Under the pieces are notes generated by a model that was not told where the DNA came from, searched no databases, and was given only the letters and a program-made list of their open reading frames with translations. 64,000 bases of DNA from Bradyrhizobium agreste (GTDB lineage Bacteria > Pseudomonadota > Alphaproteobacteria > Rhizobiales > Xanthobacteraceae), in the NCBI RefSeq assembly GCF_016031625.1, contig NZ_JACCHP010000001.1:558001-622000 (forward strand). The letters run 5' to 3'. The translations under genes were made by a program, and so were the position numbers. Shown piece by piece: positions 17,247-25,995 of the stretch (position 1 is its first letter; each line of letters opens with the position of its first letter).

Positions 17247-17262
17247 GCCGCAAACCGACTAG
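16996..17262 (+). CDS. Small conserved Cys-containing protein, paralogue 1 (88 aa)
   Basis: The protein has RTLRGWAIHVLQEA, then ICECEEHGWARDRADP, a helical middle (ARKRAVELAREDPP), and a C-terminal CPECPP. Two CxC/CxxC-type cysteine pairs could bind a metal. The paralogue at 26719 is nearly identical over its whole length, including the leader before the start codon, so both copies are kept as genes. The function is unknown. The central helix with DPP...SADQVAEINDVL resembles small regulatory proteins, but no family is assigned. Confidence 0.65.
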   Translation: MLMTRERRPAIRTLRGWAIHVLQEASAICECEEHGWARDRADPYARKRAVELAREDPPNGVSADQVAEINDVLNSTGDSCPECPPQTD

Positions 17263-17485
17263 CCCGGCTCCGGCACTCCGTCACCACAAACCAAGCCGAT
17301 CGCGCGCTTCCGCGTGATTAATCGCGACGCCGGCACCACCGATGCCGGGCGTGTTTGCCGACTATCCGGCGCCGGTGGTCCGCAACGGTGTAAAGCGCGG
17401 ACCAGGGCGCCGTGTCGGGGATGGCGTGTGCCGTTCAAGCCGTGCGGGTCACGCGAAGCCTATGGCGGCTCAAGAACACTGACAC

Positions 17486-17779
17486 TCAGGATTTGCCATG
17501 CTTCTGGCCGCCCTTGTGCTCACCCTTTTTGGCACCCTTGTGCCCGCCATGACCCGGACCGGTTCCAGTCTTGTCGCCCTTGGCGAGGATCACATTGCCT
17601 CCCGAGGAGCCTTCGTGGCCGCTTCCGGCGATGTCGCCGGGAGCGATTTGGCGCTCTTGAACGGCAGTCGCAGCAGTTCCCAATTGAGGGTCTCCGACCT
17701 GCTCACCGCCGGCCGTCAACGCCATCACTGCCGTCGGCGTCAAAAAAATCACTGTCAAAGCCAGAATCGTTCTCCGCAT
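17486..17779 (-). CDS. Small exported Gly/His/Lys-rich protein
   Basis: 97 residues. A signal peptide is clear (MRRTILALTVIFLTPTAVMAL). The mature part is short and ends in a low-complexity tail, GHGGHKGAKKGEHKGGQKHG, rich in histidine, glycine and lysine. Such tails bind divalent metals or nucleic acids or polyanions non-specifically. It lies downstream of the molybdenum-storage genes on the same strand, about 120 bases after mosA, and may or may not be part of that operon. The family is not recognised. Confidence 0.65.
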   Translation of the reverse strand: MRRTILALTVIFLTPTAVMALTAGGEQVGDPQLGTAATAVQERQIAPGDIAGSGHEGSSGGNVILAKGDKTGTGPGHGGHKGAKKGEHKGGQKHGKS

Positions 17780-17898
17780 GGCACTCCTCCAGTTGAGAAA
17801 CTTAAGGCAACTTAGATATCGGCTCTAAGTTCCTGAGACTTTTCACCTTGTTCAGTGGGCCGCGGCGCTCGTAGCCCTGTTTGAAGGGGTTAGCGCCT

Positions 17899-18768
17899 TT
17901 AGATGCTGGTGGCGTCTCGGGAGGCGTCCTGGCGTACGATCGTTCCGACGTGTTCACCTCGCAGCGCCGGTTCGAGCAAATGCGGTTTCAAACCGTTGAT
18001 GATCTGAAAGCATTTCACCTGACGGGCACAAGCGAGCAGATCGATCAGCACCCGGTCGAACGGCAGCGTGGCAAGGTTACGCTCCTTCAGCTCGCTGACG
18101 GTGATCTCCTTGATGAAATTTGCGTTCGGGTTGGCTTTCGGATCGGCATCGTAAAGCCCATCGACATCCTTGATCAGCGTGTGCGTGGCACATCCGTAAC
18201 ACTCTGCCAGCAGGAATGTGCCCGCATCCGTGCGATGCGGCGGGATACGGCCCAAACGTGGCGGATGCTCCCAGATCGAGAACGGCGGATCGCCATTACA
18301 GATGACGCCCGGAGCTGACTTGATGAAAAACGGCAGCATGTGTCCAAGGATTTCCGGCGGGATTGCCACGACGCCATAGGGAGCGAGCAGCGTCCCGAGC
18401 AAGTGGGCATTGCCTAACGCGTCGATGATCCGCAACTGCGCGAGCACTCCGGTCGGCAAGCCAAGATCCATTCCGATCGACGTGACGTGCCGGCTGCGAA
18501 TGCCGCCGCCAAGCCCGATCACGAGCTTGAATTTCTCAAGAGCAGCAGCGAGCGCCTCCACGAGCGGATAAGTCGCCTTCCGGCCGTTATCGATGATGGA
18601 TCGTCCGCCGATCTTGATAACGTGAGCAAATGGCAGCATGCGAACGACCGGCGTTTCGGTCGATGACATCACCTTCTTGTCCAGGAGACTCTCGCGCATC
18701 AACATTGACTTGACGTGATGACGGCCATCGGCCGGAATTTCATTAGGCGATGCATCTGATGATGACAT
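17899..18768 (-). CDS. mosA: Molybdenum storage protein, alpha-type subunit
   Basis: 289 residues from ATG 18768 (GTG 18786 overlaps the mosB stop). It has the amino-acid-kinase (UMP-kinase-like) fold of the MoSto proteins: strand and glycine loop VIKIGGRSIID, the nucleotide-binding region LVIGLGGGIRSRH, GLPTGVLAQL, GRIPPHRTDAGTFLLAE and DVDGLYDADP. It ends with ALRGEHVGTIV as in the Azotobacter alpha subunit. The MoSto heterohexamer stores polyoxomolybdate clusters in an ATP-dependent way in the cytoplasm. It lies in the same operon as mosB and modABC, which supports the identification. Alpha rather than beta is judged from overall resemblance, so the letter is less certain than the family. 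Confidence 0.85.
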   Translation of the reverse strand: MSSSDASPNEIPADGRHHVKSMLMRESLLDKKVMSSTETPVVRMLPFAHVIKIGGRSIIDNGRKATYPLVEALAAALEKFKLVIGLGGGIRSRHVTSIGMDLGLPTGVLAQLRIIDALGNAHLLGTLLAPYGVVAIPPEILGHMLPFFIKSAPGVICNGDPPFSIWEHPPRLGRIPPHRTDAGTFLLAECYGCATHTLIKDVDGLYDADPKANPNANFIKEITVSELKERNLATLPFDRVLIDLLACARQVKCFQIINGLKPHLLEPALRGEHVGTIVRQDASRDATSI

Positions 18769-18782
18769 GGCTCGGTCTCCGA

Positions 18783-19595
18783 TCACGCGCTGATAATGGT
18801 CCCAACCGGCTCGCCATTGAGCGCGCGGGTAAGGTTGCCTTTTTTCAATCCGTTGATGATCTGCACCGACCGGCGGTGTTTTGCGGTCTTCATCAACTCG
18901 AAAACGCTTCGCTCCAGCACGACATCGACAAGGTCGAGCTGTTCGAGCTCCTCAACGGTGATCTTCGGGATAAAGCGTGCGCCACGATCCTTCTTGGGAT
19001 CGGCGGTATAAAGGCCATCTTCGTCCTTTACGTAGATCATGGAGCGCGCGCCGAGCACTTCACTGATCAGATAGCAGCCGGTGTCGGTGCGATGAGGCGG
19101 AATGCGCCCGATCGCCGGGTTGGGCTGCCAATACGCGTAAGGGGGCATGCCGACGGAAACGCAGGCCTGCCGCTCTGCCAAATACAGCGGCAATTGCGCG
19201 AATTGCGCCGGCTCGATTGACGGAATCCCATGCTTGGCCAAGAGGTAATGGATCATCTTGGCGTTTTGAATGCTCACGAAGAAGCCGAGCACGCTCAACA
19301 CGCCCGTCGGCATGCCAAGGTCCAGGCCGACGCTGTAGGCATGGCGCGCCCGTGTCCCGGCGCCGGTCCCAATGATCATCTTGTGGCGGGGAAGATTCTC
19401 GACGATCTCCTCGATGAGCGGAAACACCGCGGCGCGTCCGCGGTCGATGAAGCTCTGGCCGCCGACCTTGACGACGTTGGCATCGGGGAGGATTTGCACG
19501 ACCGGCTGATTGTCGAGACTCGCCATCATTTGATCGTCGGTGGGACTCGCGCCCATCAGCGCCATCGTCATTCGGTCCAAGATTTCCTTGTCCAT
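18783..19595 (-). CDS. mosB: Molybdenum storage protein, beta-type subunit
   Basis: 270 residues from ATG 19595, which has GGAGGACAGG just upstream; ATG 19607 is less well placed. Motifs of the MoSto beta subunit: ILPDANVVKVGGQSFIDRGR, IGTGAGTRARHAYSVGLDLG, GMPPYAYW, GRIPPHRTDTGCYL, KDEDGLYTADPKKD and the end ALNGEPVGTIISA. The length equals that of the Azotobacter beta subunit as I remember it. The stop lies three bases ahead of the alternative GTG of mosA, so the pair is translationally linked. Together they should form the alpha3beta3 cage that holds about a hundred Mo atoms. Confidence 0.87.
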   Translation of the reverse strand: MDKEILDRMTMALMGASPTDDQMMASLDNQPVVQILPDANVVKVGGQSFIDRGRAAVFPLIEEIVENLPRHKMIIGTGAGTRARHAYSVGLDLGMPTGVLSVLGFFVSIQNAKMIHYLLAKHGIPSIEPAQFAQLPLYLAERQACVSVGMPPYAYWQPNPAIGRIPPHRTDTGCYLISEVLGARSMIYVKDEDGLYTADPKKDRGARFIPKITVEELEQLDLVDVVLERSVFELMKTAKHRRSVQIINGLKKGNLTRALNGEPVGTIISA

Positions 19596-19649
19596 CCTGT
19601 CCTCCATCCTGCTCCGGAGCACGCAGTCGCCGTCAAAAAGATCCTAAGC

Positions 19650-21761
19650 TCAATGTCCTTGTCCCATCGAGGTTTGGCACCCCCTGGATAGCTGGTCCTT
19701 GTGTTTGCGTAGGCACCGCCCGACGTGCTCTTCACCGAGACACAACCTGTCGATCTCACCCTTGCAGGCCAAACGCACAGCTCCGCGGCCACCCGCTTCC
19801 TTCTGTGCTTCTTGATTGTCTTTGGCGCTTTGCTCGGCGGTGCGCGAGGTCGGCTCCTTAGGCACGCTCCAGAGCTTCACGTTACGATCCATACCTGCGG
19901 TCGCGACCGACGTGCCCGCATGCGAGAACGTTACGAAATGAATCCGCCGTTCGTGCCCGGTGAGCGCGGCAACCTGACTGCGGCTGGCAACGTCCCAGAA
20001 CCTCACGATATTATCGAGCCCGACCGACACCAGCATTTTGCCGTCAGGCGAGAAAGCACAAAAGCGGACCCAGCGCGTATGGCCTTTGAAAGGCTCGAGC
20101 TCTTCGTGGGTCGCGACATTCCAGAGCTGCACATCATTGCTGGCGCCTGCCGACGCCAGAAGCTTGCCGTCGGGAGAGAACGACACCGAGTGCACCGGCC
20201 CCGTGTGCACGTCGATCGTCGCGATCTCGTTCCGCGTAGCAAGATCCCAGAGCTTGATGGTGCCGTCGATGCTGCCCGATGCGAGCATGCGGCTATCGGG
20301 CGAGTAAGCGAGCGCCTTGATACCACCCGTATGTCCGAGGAGCGTGGCGAGCTCCGTTGCAGTCGCGACGTCCCAAATCTTGATCGCTTGATCATATCCC
20401 GCGGATGCGATCGTCTTGCCATCCGGTGCGTAGGCCACAGCGCGAATGATGTTGGCGTGGCCGCTCAGGGTCGCAAGTTCCTTGCCACTTGCCAGATCCC
20501 AGAGCTTGACCGTTCGGTCGTAGGAGCCAGTGGCCAGAATCTTCCCGTCGGGTGAGAGCGCAAGCGTCACGATCGCGCCGGTGTGAGCCTTGAGAATGGC
20601 AAGTTCCTTACTGGTCCCGACATCCCACGTCCGGGCCGTGTGGTCATGGCTGCCGGATATCAGGATCTTGTCATCCGGCGTGAACGCCACAGCAGTCACA
20701 TAAGCGGTATGCCCAGCAAAGGATTCCTGCTCCTGGTCTTTCACCGTTTCGGCGGGCACCTGAATTCCGCGCTTGAGGACCTCTTGGACGTCCCACAGTC
20801 TGGCCAGCGAATCCATCGTGGCGGTCACCAGCGTCTTGCCGTCAGGTGAGAACGCGACTGCGCGCACGCGGTCACCCGCATCCGGGATGCTCGCCAATTC
20901 CCGTCCACTCGCTGGGTCCCAAATCTTGAGAGTGTCGTCCTGGCCGCCCGCGGCAACGAGCTTGCCGTCTGGTGAGTACGCCACCGAGAGCACCTCGTTC
21001 TGTGATCCTTCAAGGATCACGCGCTCGGCGCGTGCGGCGACATCCCAGAGCCGCACTGTCGTGTCCATGCTGCCGGTGACCAGCATCTTGTCGTCGGGGG
21101 AAAACGCGATGCCCCGCACGCCATGCCCGTGCCGTGTCAGGGTCGCTTCCTCACGGCCGGTCGCGACATCCCAGACCTTGACGGCGTAGTCGTTGCTGCC
21201 AGATGCCAGGAGCTTGTTGTCGTGGCTGAACGCCAGCGCTCGTACTGCGCCTTTGTGATTGAGCTGCGCCCGCTCCGTGCCGGTCGCAACGTCCCACAGC
21301 TTGATCGTGTTGTCGTGGCTGCCGGAAGCGACGGTTTTGCCATCGGGTGAGAAGGCCAGCGAGCGGATCATGTTTGTATGGCCGCGAAACGTAACGAGCT
21401 CCTTTCCGCCAGCCCAATCCCAGAGCTTGACAGTCGAGTCATAGCTGCCTGTTGCCAGGACCTTGCCGTCCGGCGAGAAGGCCACAGCCTCGACCGCGGC
21501 TTCGTGTCCAATCAGGGTGACCAGCTCCTTGCCGCTTGTCGCGTTCCACACCTTCGCGGTGCGATCATAGCTGCCCGTGGCTACGTATTTTCCCTCGGGC
21601 GAGTAGGCCACCGAGGCGAGCGCGAGGGTGTGCCCTCTCAGCGTAGCACGCACCTGCGCTTGCGCCGGCGACGCTGTCAGCAGCACGAGCATCGGGAGAG
21701 CAACCTTCAGGTATCGCAGCGCCGGCACAGATCGGACTCCAATCCGACTAACTCGCGACAT
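19650..21761 (-). CDS. Exported protein with 14 WD40 repeats (two propellers)
   Basis: 703 residues from ATG 21761 (the frame runs 44 codons further without a better start). A signal peptide (LPMLVLLTASPAQAQ) directs it out of the cytoplasm. Then come 14 WD40 repeats, each with GH...V..vaFSPDGK...SGS.D...KLWD. After the seventh there is a linker of about 25 residues (EVLKRGIQVPAETVKDQEQES), and seven more follow, i.e. two seven-bladed propellers. The C-terminus has a Cys-rich motif, RLACKGEIDRLCLGEE. It lies between modC (66 bases upstream) and mosB in one operon. A role in periplasmic molybdate handling or as a scaffold is inferred from position only. Confidence 0.85.
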   Translation of the reverse strand: MSRVSRIGVRSVPALRYLKVALPMLVLLTASPAQAQVRATLRGHTLALASVAYSPEGKYVATGSYDRTAKVWNATSGKELVTLIGHEAAVEAVAFSPDGKVLATGSYDSTVKLWDWAGGKELVTFRGHTNMIRSLAFSPDGKTVASGSHDNTIKLWDVATGTERAQLNHKGAVRALAFSHDNKLLASGSNDYAVKVWDVATGREEATLTRHGHGVRGIAFSPDDKMLVTGSMDTTVRLWDVAARAERVILEGSQNEVLSVAYSPDGKLVAAGGQDDTLKIWDPASGRELASIPDAGDRVRAVAFSPDGKTLVTATMDSLARLWDVQEVLKRGIQVPAETVKDQEQESFAGHTAYVTAVAFTPDDKILISGSHDHTARTWDVGTSKELAILKAHTGAIVTLALSPDGKILATGSYDRTVKLWDLASGKELATLSGHANIIRAVAYAPDGKTIASAGYDQAIKIWDVATATELATLLGHTGGIKALAYSPDSRMLASGSIDGTIKLWDLATRNEIATIDVHTGPVHSVSFSPDGKLLASAGASNDVQLWNVATHEELEPFKGHTRWVRFCAFSPDGKMLVSVGLDNIVRFWDVASRSQVAALTGHERRIHFVTFSHAGTSVATAGMDRNVKLWSVPKEPTSRTAEQSAKDNQEAQKEAGGRGAVRLACKGEIDRLCLGEEHVGRCLRKHKDQLSRGCQTSMGQGH

Positions 21762-21826
21762 GCATTTCTCCTCGCCAGGCCTCGATAGAAAGTCCGCCAT
21801 TCCTGGAGCGGTGATTGTTTCCTGAC

Positions 21827-22918
21827 TCACTCGCGCGCAATCAGGCGCACGGCAGGCGCCTTGATCAAAGCAGTCACGTCCATCCCATCGCACAGTCCCA
21901 TGTCCTCACAAGCCTGGTGCGTAACCAGCGCCTTGAGGAGAAAGCCGCAATCGATGCCCACGCGCACGATCGGACCTTCACGGTCCAGCGACCGGATGCG
22001 ACCGACGAGGTGGTTGCGTGCGCTGCTCTGTCGGGCGACTGCGCCCCTTTCCAGCATGACGTCCTCCGCACGAATACAAACGCATACCCGGCTGCCGACG
22101 CAGGCTTCCGACAGCGCGAGCAACTCGCTTGAACCGATTTGTATGGTGGCCAACCCATTCACCTTCCGAATGACTTTGCCGCCCTCGATGTTGTCGACAC
22201 CGACGATCCGGGCCACAGCCGGGTCGACCGGTGCAGCAAAAACATCCTGCGGCGGGCCGCATTGGCGAACGCAGCCGTGGTCCATCACGATGACATGATC
22301 GCCCAATCCCAAGGCCTCGACACGGTCGTGAGTCACCATGACGGCTGGTATTCCCAACTTCGTCAACCAACGGCGCAGGTCACGTCGAAGTTGCTCCCGG
22401 GTCGGCTGATCCAGCGCGCAGAGCGGCTCATCCAGCAGCAGAAGGCGCGGCCGGCAGACCAATGCGCGGGCGAGCGCAACGCGTTGCTGCTGTCCGCCCG
22501 ACAGCTGACCAGGGTAGCGGCCCTCCAGGCCGGCGAGACCGAGCAGATCGGTCAGTTCAGCGATCCGCTTGCGCCGCTCTGCATCACCGAGGCGGCGAAT
22601 TCCGTAGGCGATGTTACGCTCGACGGTGAGGTGCGGAAACAGAGCATAATCTTGAAACAGATACCCGATCTGGCGTCGCTGCGGCTCCACCTGGATGCCG
22701 CAGCTTGCATCAAACCAAATCTCATCGCCGAAGCGGATGTAGCCGCGCTGCGGTCGATCGAGCCCGGCCAAGCATCGCAGAGCAGTTGTTTTTCCCGCGC
22801 CCGAGGGACCGAACAAGACGGTGAGGGAAAAACGGCCGAGCGGGCGATGCAGCCGGACCTTTATCGGAGGACCGTCTGGGAAGTTCTTCTCGAACTCCGC
22901 TACGAGCTCAGGCTCCAT
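21827..22918 (-). CDS. modC: Molybdate ABC transporter ATP-binding protein
   Basis: 363 residues. Walker A GPSGAGKTT, Q-loop YLFQDYALFP, ABC signature LSGGQQQRVALARAL, Walker B LLLLDEPLCALD and switch His VTHDRVEALGL are all present. After residue about 230 come C-terminal regulatory (MOP-like) domains, e.g. ARNHLVGRIRSL and DVTALIKAPAVRLI, the hallmark of ModC. The start codon overlaps the end of modB by 11 bases. It energises molybdate uptake with ModB; the MOP part senses cytosolic molybdate. Confidence 0.92.
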   Translation of the reverse strand: MEPELVAEFEKNFPDGPPIKVRLHRPLGRFSLTVLFGPSGAGKTTALRCLAGLDRPQRGYIRFGDEIWFDASCGIQVEPQRRQIGYLFQDYALFPHLTVERNIAYGIRRLGDAERRKRIAELTDLLGLAGLEGRYPGQLSGGQQQRVALARALVCRPRLLLLDEPLCALDQPTREQLRRDLRRWLTKLGIPAVMVTHDRVEALGLGDHVIVMDHGCVRQCGPPQDVFAAPVDPAVARIVGVDNIEGGKVIRKVNGLATIQIGSSELLALSEACVGSRVCVCIRAEDVMLERGAVARQSSARNHLVGRIRSLDREGPIVRVGIDCGFLLKALVTHQACEDMGLCDGMDVTALIKAPAVRLIARE

Positions 22919-23573
22919 ATCCTCCCTTTCGATTGAGGAGATGCGTCACCGAGAGCGCAATGAAAGACGATGCCAACAACACGAGGGAGGCCATCGCAGC
23001 TCCTCTATAGTTGACCGCTTGAACCTCGTCGTAGATCGCGATCGATATCGTGCGCGTGACGCCTGGAATATTGCCTCCGACCATGAGGACGACGCCGAAT
23101 TCACCGAGTGTGTGCGCGAAGCTGAGGACGAGGCCCGTGACGATGCCGGCCCAAGAGAGCGGACAGGCGATTTGCAAGAATGTGCGAATGCGCGAGACGC
23201 CCAGACACCACGACGCCTCGATCAGGCGCCGGTCAACGTTGGCGAAAGCGGCGGCGAAGGGCCGGACCGCAAACGGCATGCTATAGAAGATTGACGCGAG
23301 CAGCAGGCCTTGAAACGAGAATGCGAGACCATGTCCCGTCATGTGTTCGTAGACCCGGCCCAACGGGCTCATCGGCCCGATGGCAACCAGGACATAAAAT
23401 CCAAGCACGGTCGGAGGAAGAATCATCGGCAGAACGACCAAGGACTCAAGCAGGAACTTCAGCCGCCAGCGCGTCACGGACAGCCAGTAGGCGAAAGGCA
23501 GCCCGAGGACGAACAGGACAAGGGTGGTGATCGCCGCGAGTTCGACGCTGACCCATATCGCCTCGAAGTCCAT
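22908..23573 (-). CDS. modB: Molybdate ABC transporter permease
   Basis: 221 residues with five to six membrane spans (LAAITTLVLFVLGLPFAYWL, FLLESLVVLPMILPPTVLGFYVLVAI and others). The EAA loop is visible as EASWCLGVSRIRTFLQIACP, the site that docks on ModC. The ATG follows the modA stop codon directly and the stop overlaps modC, so the three are coupled. Its role is the membrane channel for molybdate or tungstate delivered by ModA. Confidence 0.92.
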   Translation of the reverse strand: MDFEAIWVSVELAAITTLVLFVLGLPFAYWLSVTRWRLKFLLESLVVLPMILPPTVLGFYVLVAIGPMSPLGRVYEHMTGHGLAFSFQGLLLASIFYSMPFAVRPFAAAFANVDRRLIEASWCLGVSRIRTFLQIACPLSWAGIVTGLVLSFAHTLGEFGVVLMVGGNIPGVTRTISIAIYDEVQAVNYRGAAMASLVLLASSFIALSVTHLLNRKGGYGA

Positions 23574-24356
23574 TCATTCCTCCAGACTGTCGAACCCGAA
23601 GCGTCTCAAGATCGTTCGGCCTTCTTCGCCCAGGATGAAATTGCGCAAGGCCTCGGCCGCGGAACGGCTTTGCACCCATGACAGGATCACACCTCCCTGC
23701 ACACGGCGGGGATAGGCGTCGAGCGGCACCTCCCAAAACTTCCCTTTGTCCCGCAGTGATGGGGCAAGCGCATGAGAGCGACTGATGATCCCGATGTCGG
23801 CGTTGCCGCTCTCGACAAACTGGCCCGCCTGCAGCACGGTGTCGCCGAGCACCAGCCGGTCCTTCACTTGTTCGTAGACCCCCGCGCTCTTCATCGCAGC
23901 TTCCGCCGCCCGGCCATAGGGGGCGTGACGCGGATTGGCGATCGCGATCTTGCGCGCCGCAGGGTTCAGCAGGGACTGCATGCCGAGCTTTTCGACGTCG
24001 ATAGACGAGGACCGAGGCACCCAGATCACGATCCGTCCCACCCCGTAGACGAACTCGTCACCCTTGGACGCCAGACCCTCCCGAACGAGGCGATGTGGGT
24101 AGTCGACGTCAGCGGAGAGGAAGACATCGAAGGGAGCGTGGTTCACCAGTTGGGCATAGAGATTTCCCGAGGAGCCATAGGTGACCTGGAGCTTGACGTT
24201 CGGATGCTGCGCACGGAATACGTCCACGGCCTCGTCCAAGGCAAATTTGAGGTCGGCGGCCGCAGCGACGCGCACGTCGCTCGGCTCGGTGGCCAACGCC
24301 GATTCCAGAGACCACAGCCCAGCAAGCATTGCGAACAACAGGAACCGGCCCCGCAC
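23574..24356 (-). CDS. modA: Molybdate-binding periplasmic protein
   Basis: 260 residues. The GTG start is chosen because AGGAGGTGG lies six to eight bases upstream. A signal peptide (FLLFAMLAGLWSLESALA) precedes the mature domain, which begins VRVAAAADLKFALDE and shows TYGSSGNLYAQL, FDVFLSADVDYP and GDTVLQAGQFVESGNADIG, typical of ModA (periplasmic binding protein, type II). It is first gene of the mod-WD40-mos operon. No clear ModE palindrome was found in the 225 bases upstream. Confidence 0.92.
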   Translation of the reverse strand: MRGRFLLFAMLAGLWSLESALATEPSDVRVAAAADLKFALDEAVDVFRAQHPNVKLQVTYGSSGNLYAQLVNHAPFDVFLSADVDYPHRLVREGLASKGDEFVYGVGRIVIWVPRSSSIDVEKLGMQSLLNPAARKIAIANPRHAPYGRAAEAAMKSAGVYEQVKDRLVLGDTVLQAGQFVESGNADIGIISRSHALAPSLRDKGKFWEVPLDAYPRRVQGGVILSWVQSRSAAEALRNFILGEEGRTILRRFGFDSLEE

Positions 24357-24581
24357 AGGCCACCTCCTTTGCGAGAGTCAGCAGGCTTCGCTGCGGTTCC
24401 CCGGCGCAGCCGCGCTTACTAACTCTCGTTTGTACGTTCAGTTCATTTTGGGCGCAGGACGATCCCGGACGACGATTTGGGCACCAGCGGCCGAGTTTCT
24501 CGGGCGAAAAGCAGCCAGTTCAAGGGCTGGGCGAGTTCCGGGGTAAATCGCGAACTAACGCATTGTTTTCTGACAGATAAG

Positions 24582-25994
24582 TCAGCTTTGAACATGCGCG
24601 GAATCATTGCTGCGATCCTGGACGGTTGGCTCCCGGAAAAAGACGCGCAACACAAACAACGTCACGAAACCGCTCAAAAATCCCGCCAGCAGGTTCGGCA
24701 CCAGCTTAGCCGCGGGGAAAAGATATATTTCCGCCCGCGCGCCCAGAAGAAATACAAGAACCAGCTCCGTGCTGGTCCTGGCAACAGCGGCCAGGAGTCC
24801 GAGCAGGCAGTAGCCGAGCGCCCAGACGGGCAACCGGCGTACCAGCGGATCTGCAAGGTCGATCACGAGGCCCGGGGCGATATGCTTTAGGACCTCGAGT
24901 ACGCCAAATCTCCCGTCTCCCTGCAGCAGGCCGATGACGCCCATGATCGTGCCCGCGGTCGTGCCGCCCCACCGCGAATAGGTGAGACGCGCGGCAAGCA
25001 CATAGAGCGGGAACAGGAGAACAGCTTTGTGCCCCGAGGCAAAAGGCAGACCCGGCAAGAATTTCAGCATCTTGAAGGATGCCATGCAGAGCGCGATGCC
25101 GCTCACGATGGCGACATCGTGCGCGAGTCTGGCTTCGAGCTTGGACTCCCCTCCTCCATCGGATTGCCTGCCCGCAAGCTCAACATTCGCCTTTATCGAC
25201 AGCACGAATGGGCCGACATCGCCGCGCAGCAAGCGCTTCAGCGCCGTGAAGACCCCGCCCCGCGATTCCCCACCGACTTCACGCGCCCGGTGCCGGCTTC
25301 GCTCGTCGGAACCGCTCAGCAGCGAGAGCGTGCGGTCGAGCGAGTGAACGAACAAGTCGGGCAACCGTAACCGCTGCAGACCATGGACCAGGTCGTTCTG
25401 GCTGCCGGTCAGTCGAACCACGGCTGAGGTGAGCAACACGGTCAGAATCTGCAGGCACATCACCGCGGCGCGATCCAGGCCGGTCAGATTAATGGGAAGC
25501 ACCCATCCGAGGCCGGGAACTGGCCAGTGCAGCACGAGATCCGCTGCGGGATGCTCCGGCGGAAGCAGCGTGTAAGAGCCAATCAGGAACAGGAACAACC
25601 ATTTGAGCCGCCAACCTGGACGCAGCACCTGACCAGTCGGAACGCGGCAGATGAGCAGCGCTAGCACCTGAACGGCGAGCAAGACCGAGACAGAAAACCA
25701 GCGGAGGGAATGTGTTGCAGACAGGGCCGGGAGCACAAATGTGGCCGCAGTTACGACCAGCAGGTAGCTGACTTTCAGCACTGCAGCCCGACTGCGTTGA
25801 TGGTACCGTGAGGAGGTCACGTCGCTGCTCAAAACTCGCTTCGTACCGCTGTGACAGCCGGCGGCCAAAGCCGACAGTGCAAGCGATCCAGCAATAGGTA
25901 AACCAGGGACGTCATATACAACATGAGGGCCTGCGACACGAGCAGGCCTCGATAATGGTGATGCCGAGGGGCCGCCGCAGTCCTCGCTCTCCAA
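24582..25994 (-). CDS. Polytopic membrane protein (possible ECF-transporter-like)
   Basis: Open for 470 codons; the N-terminal 75 residues (from a TTG at 25994) are doubtful and the real start may be further in, near VLKVSYLLVV. The rest is a membrane protein with eight or nine spans. Residues about 90-240 (ICRVPTGQ, VLLTSAVVRLTGS, LQRLRLPDLFVHSLDRTLSLL) resemble the T component (EcfT/CbiQ) of energy-coupling-factor transporters. The C-terminal half (GHKAVLLFPLYVLAARLTY, GTIMGVIGLLQGDG) resembles a substrate-binding S component. No ATPase partner is nearby. It lies upstream of modA on the same strand, 225 bases away, and just after the DUF3833 gene. Confidence 0.6.
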   Translation of the reverse strand: MESEDCGGPSASPLSRPARVAGPHVVYDVPGLPIAGSLALSALAAGCHSGTKRVLSSDVTSSRYHQRSRAAVLKVSYLLVVTAATFVLPALSATHSLRWFSVSVLLAVQVLALLICRVPTGQVLRPGWRLKWLFLFLIGSYTLLPPEHPAADLVLHWPVPGLGWVLPINLTGLDRAAVMCLQILTVLLTSAVVRLTGSQNDLVHGLQRLRLPDLFVHSLDRTLSLLSGSDERSRHRAREVGGESRGGVFTALKRLLRGDVGPFVLSIKANVELAGRQSDGGGESKLEARLAHDVAIVSGIALCMASFKMLKFLPGLPFASGHKAVLLFPLYVLAARLTYSRWGGTTAGTIMGVIGLLQGDGRFGVLEVLKHIAPGLVIDLADPLVRRLPVWALGYCLLGLLAAVARTSTELVLVFLLGARAEIYLFPAAKLVPNLLAGFLSGFVTLFVLRVFFREPTVQDRSNDSAHVQS

Positions 25995-25995
25995 C

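Noticed and set aside
17314..17796. 160-codon + strand frame
   Set aside because: It overlaps the exported His/Gly/Lys-rich gene on the other strand. Its composition is Arg/Cys/Ser-rich without structure.
19650..21761. Tandem DNA repeats or a CRISPR-like array
   Set aside because: The periodic similarity of about 126 bases comes from WD40 repeats in a coding sequence; there are no identical short repeats with unique spacers. No CRISPR array was seen in the window.
24357..24581. ModE operator or Moco riboswitch upstream of modA
   Set aside because: No ATCGCTATATA-type palindrome and no recognisable Moco aptamer was found by eye.
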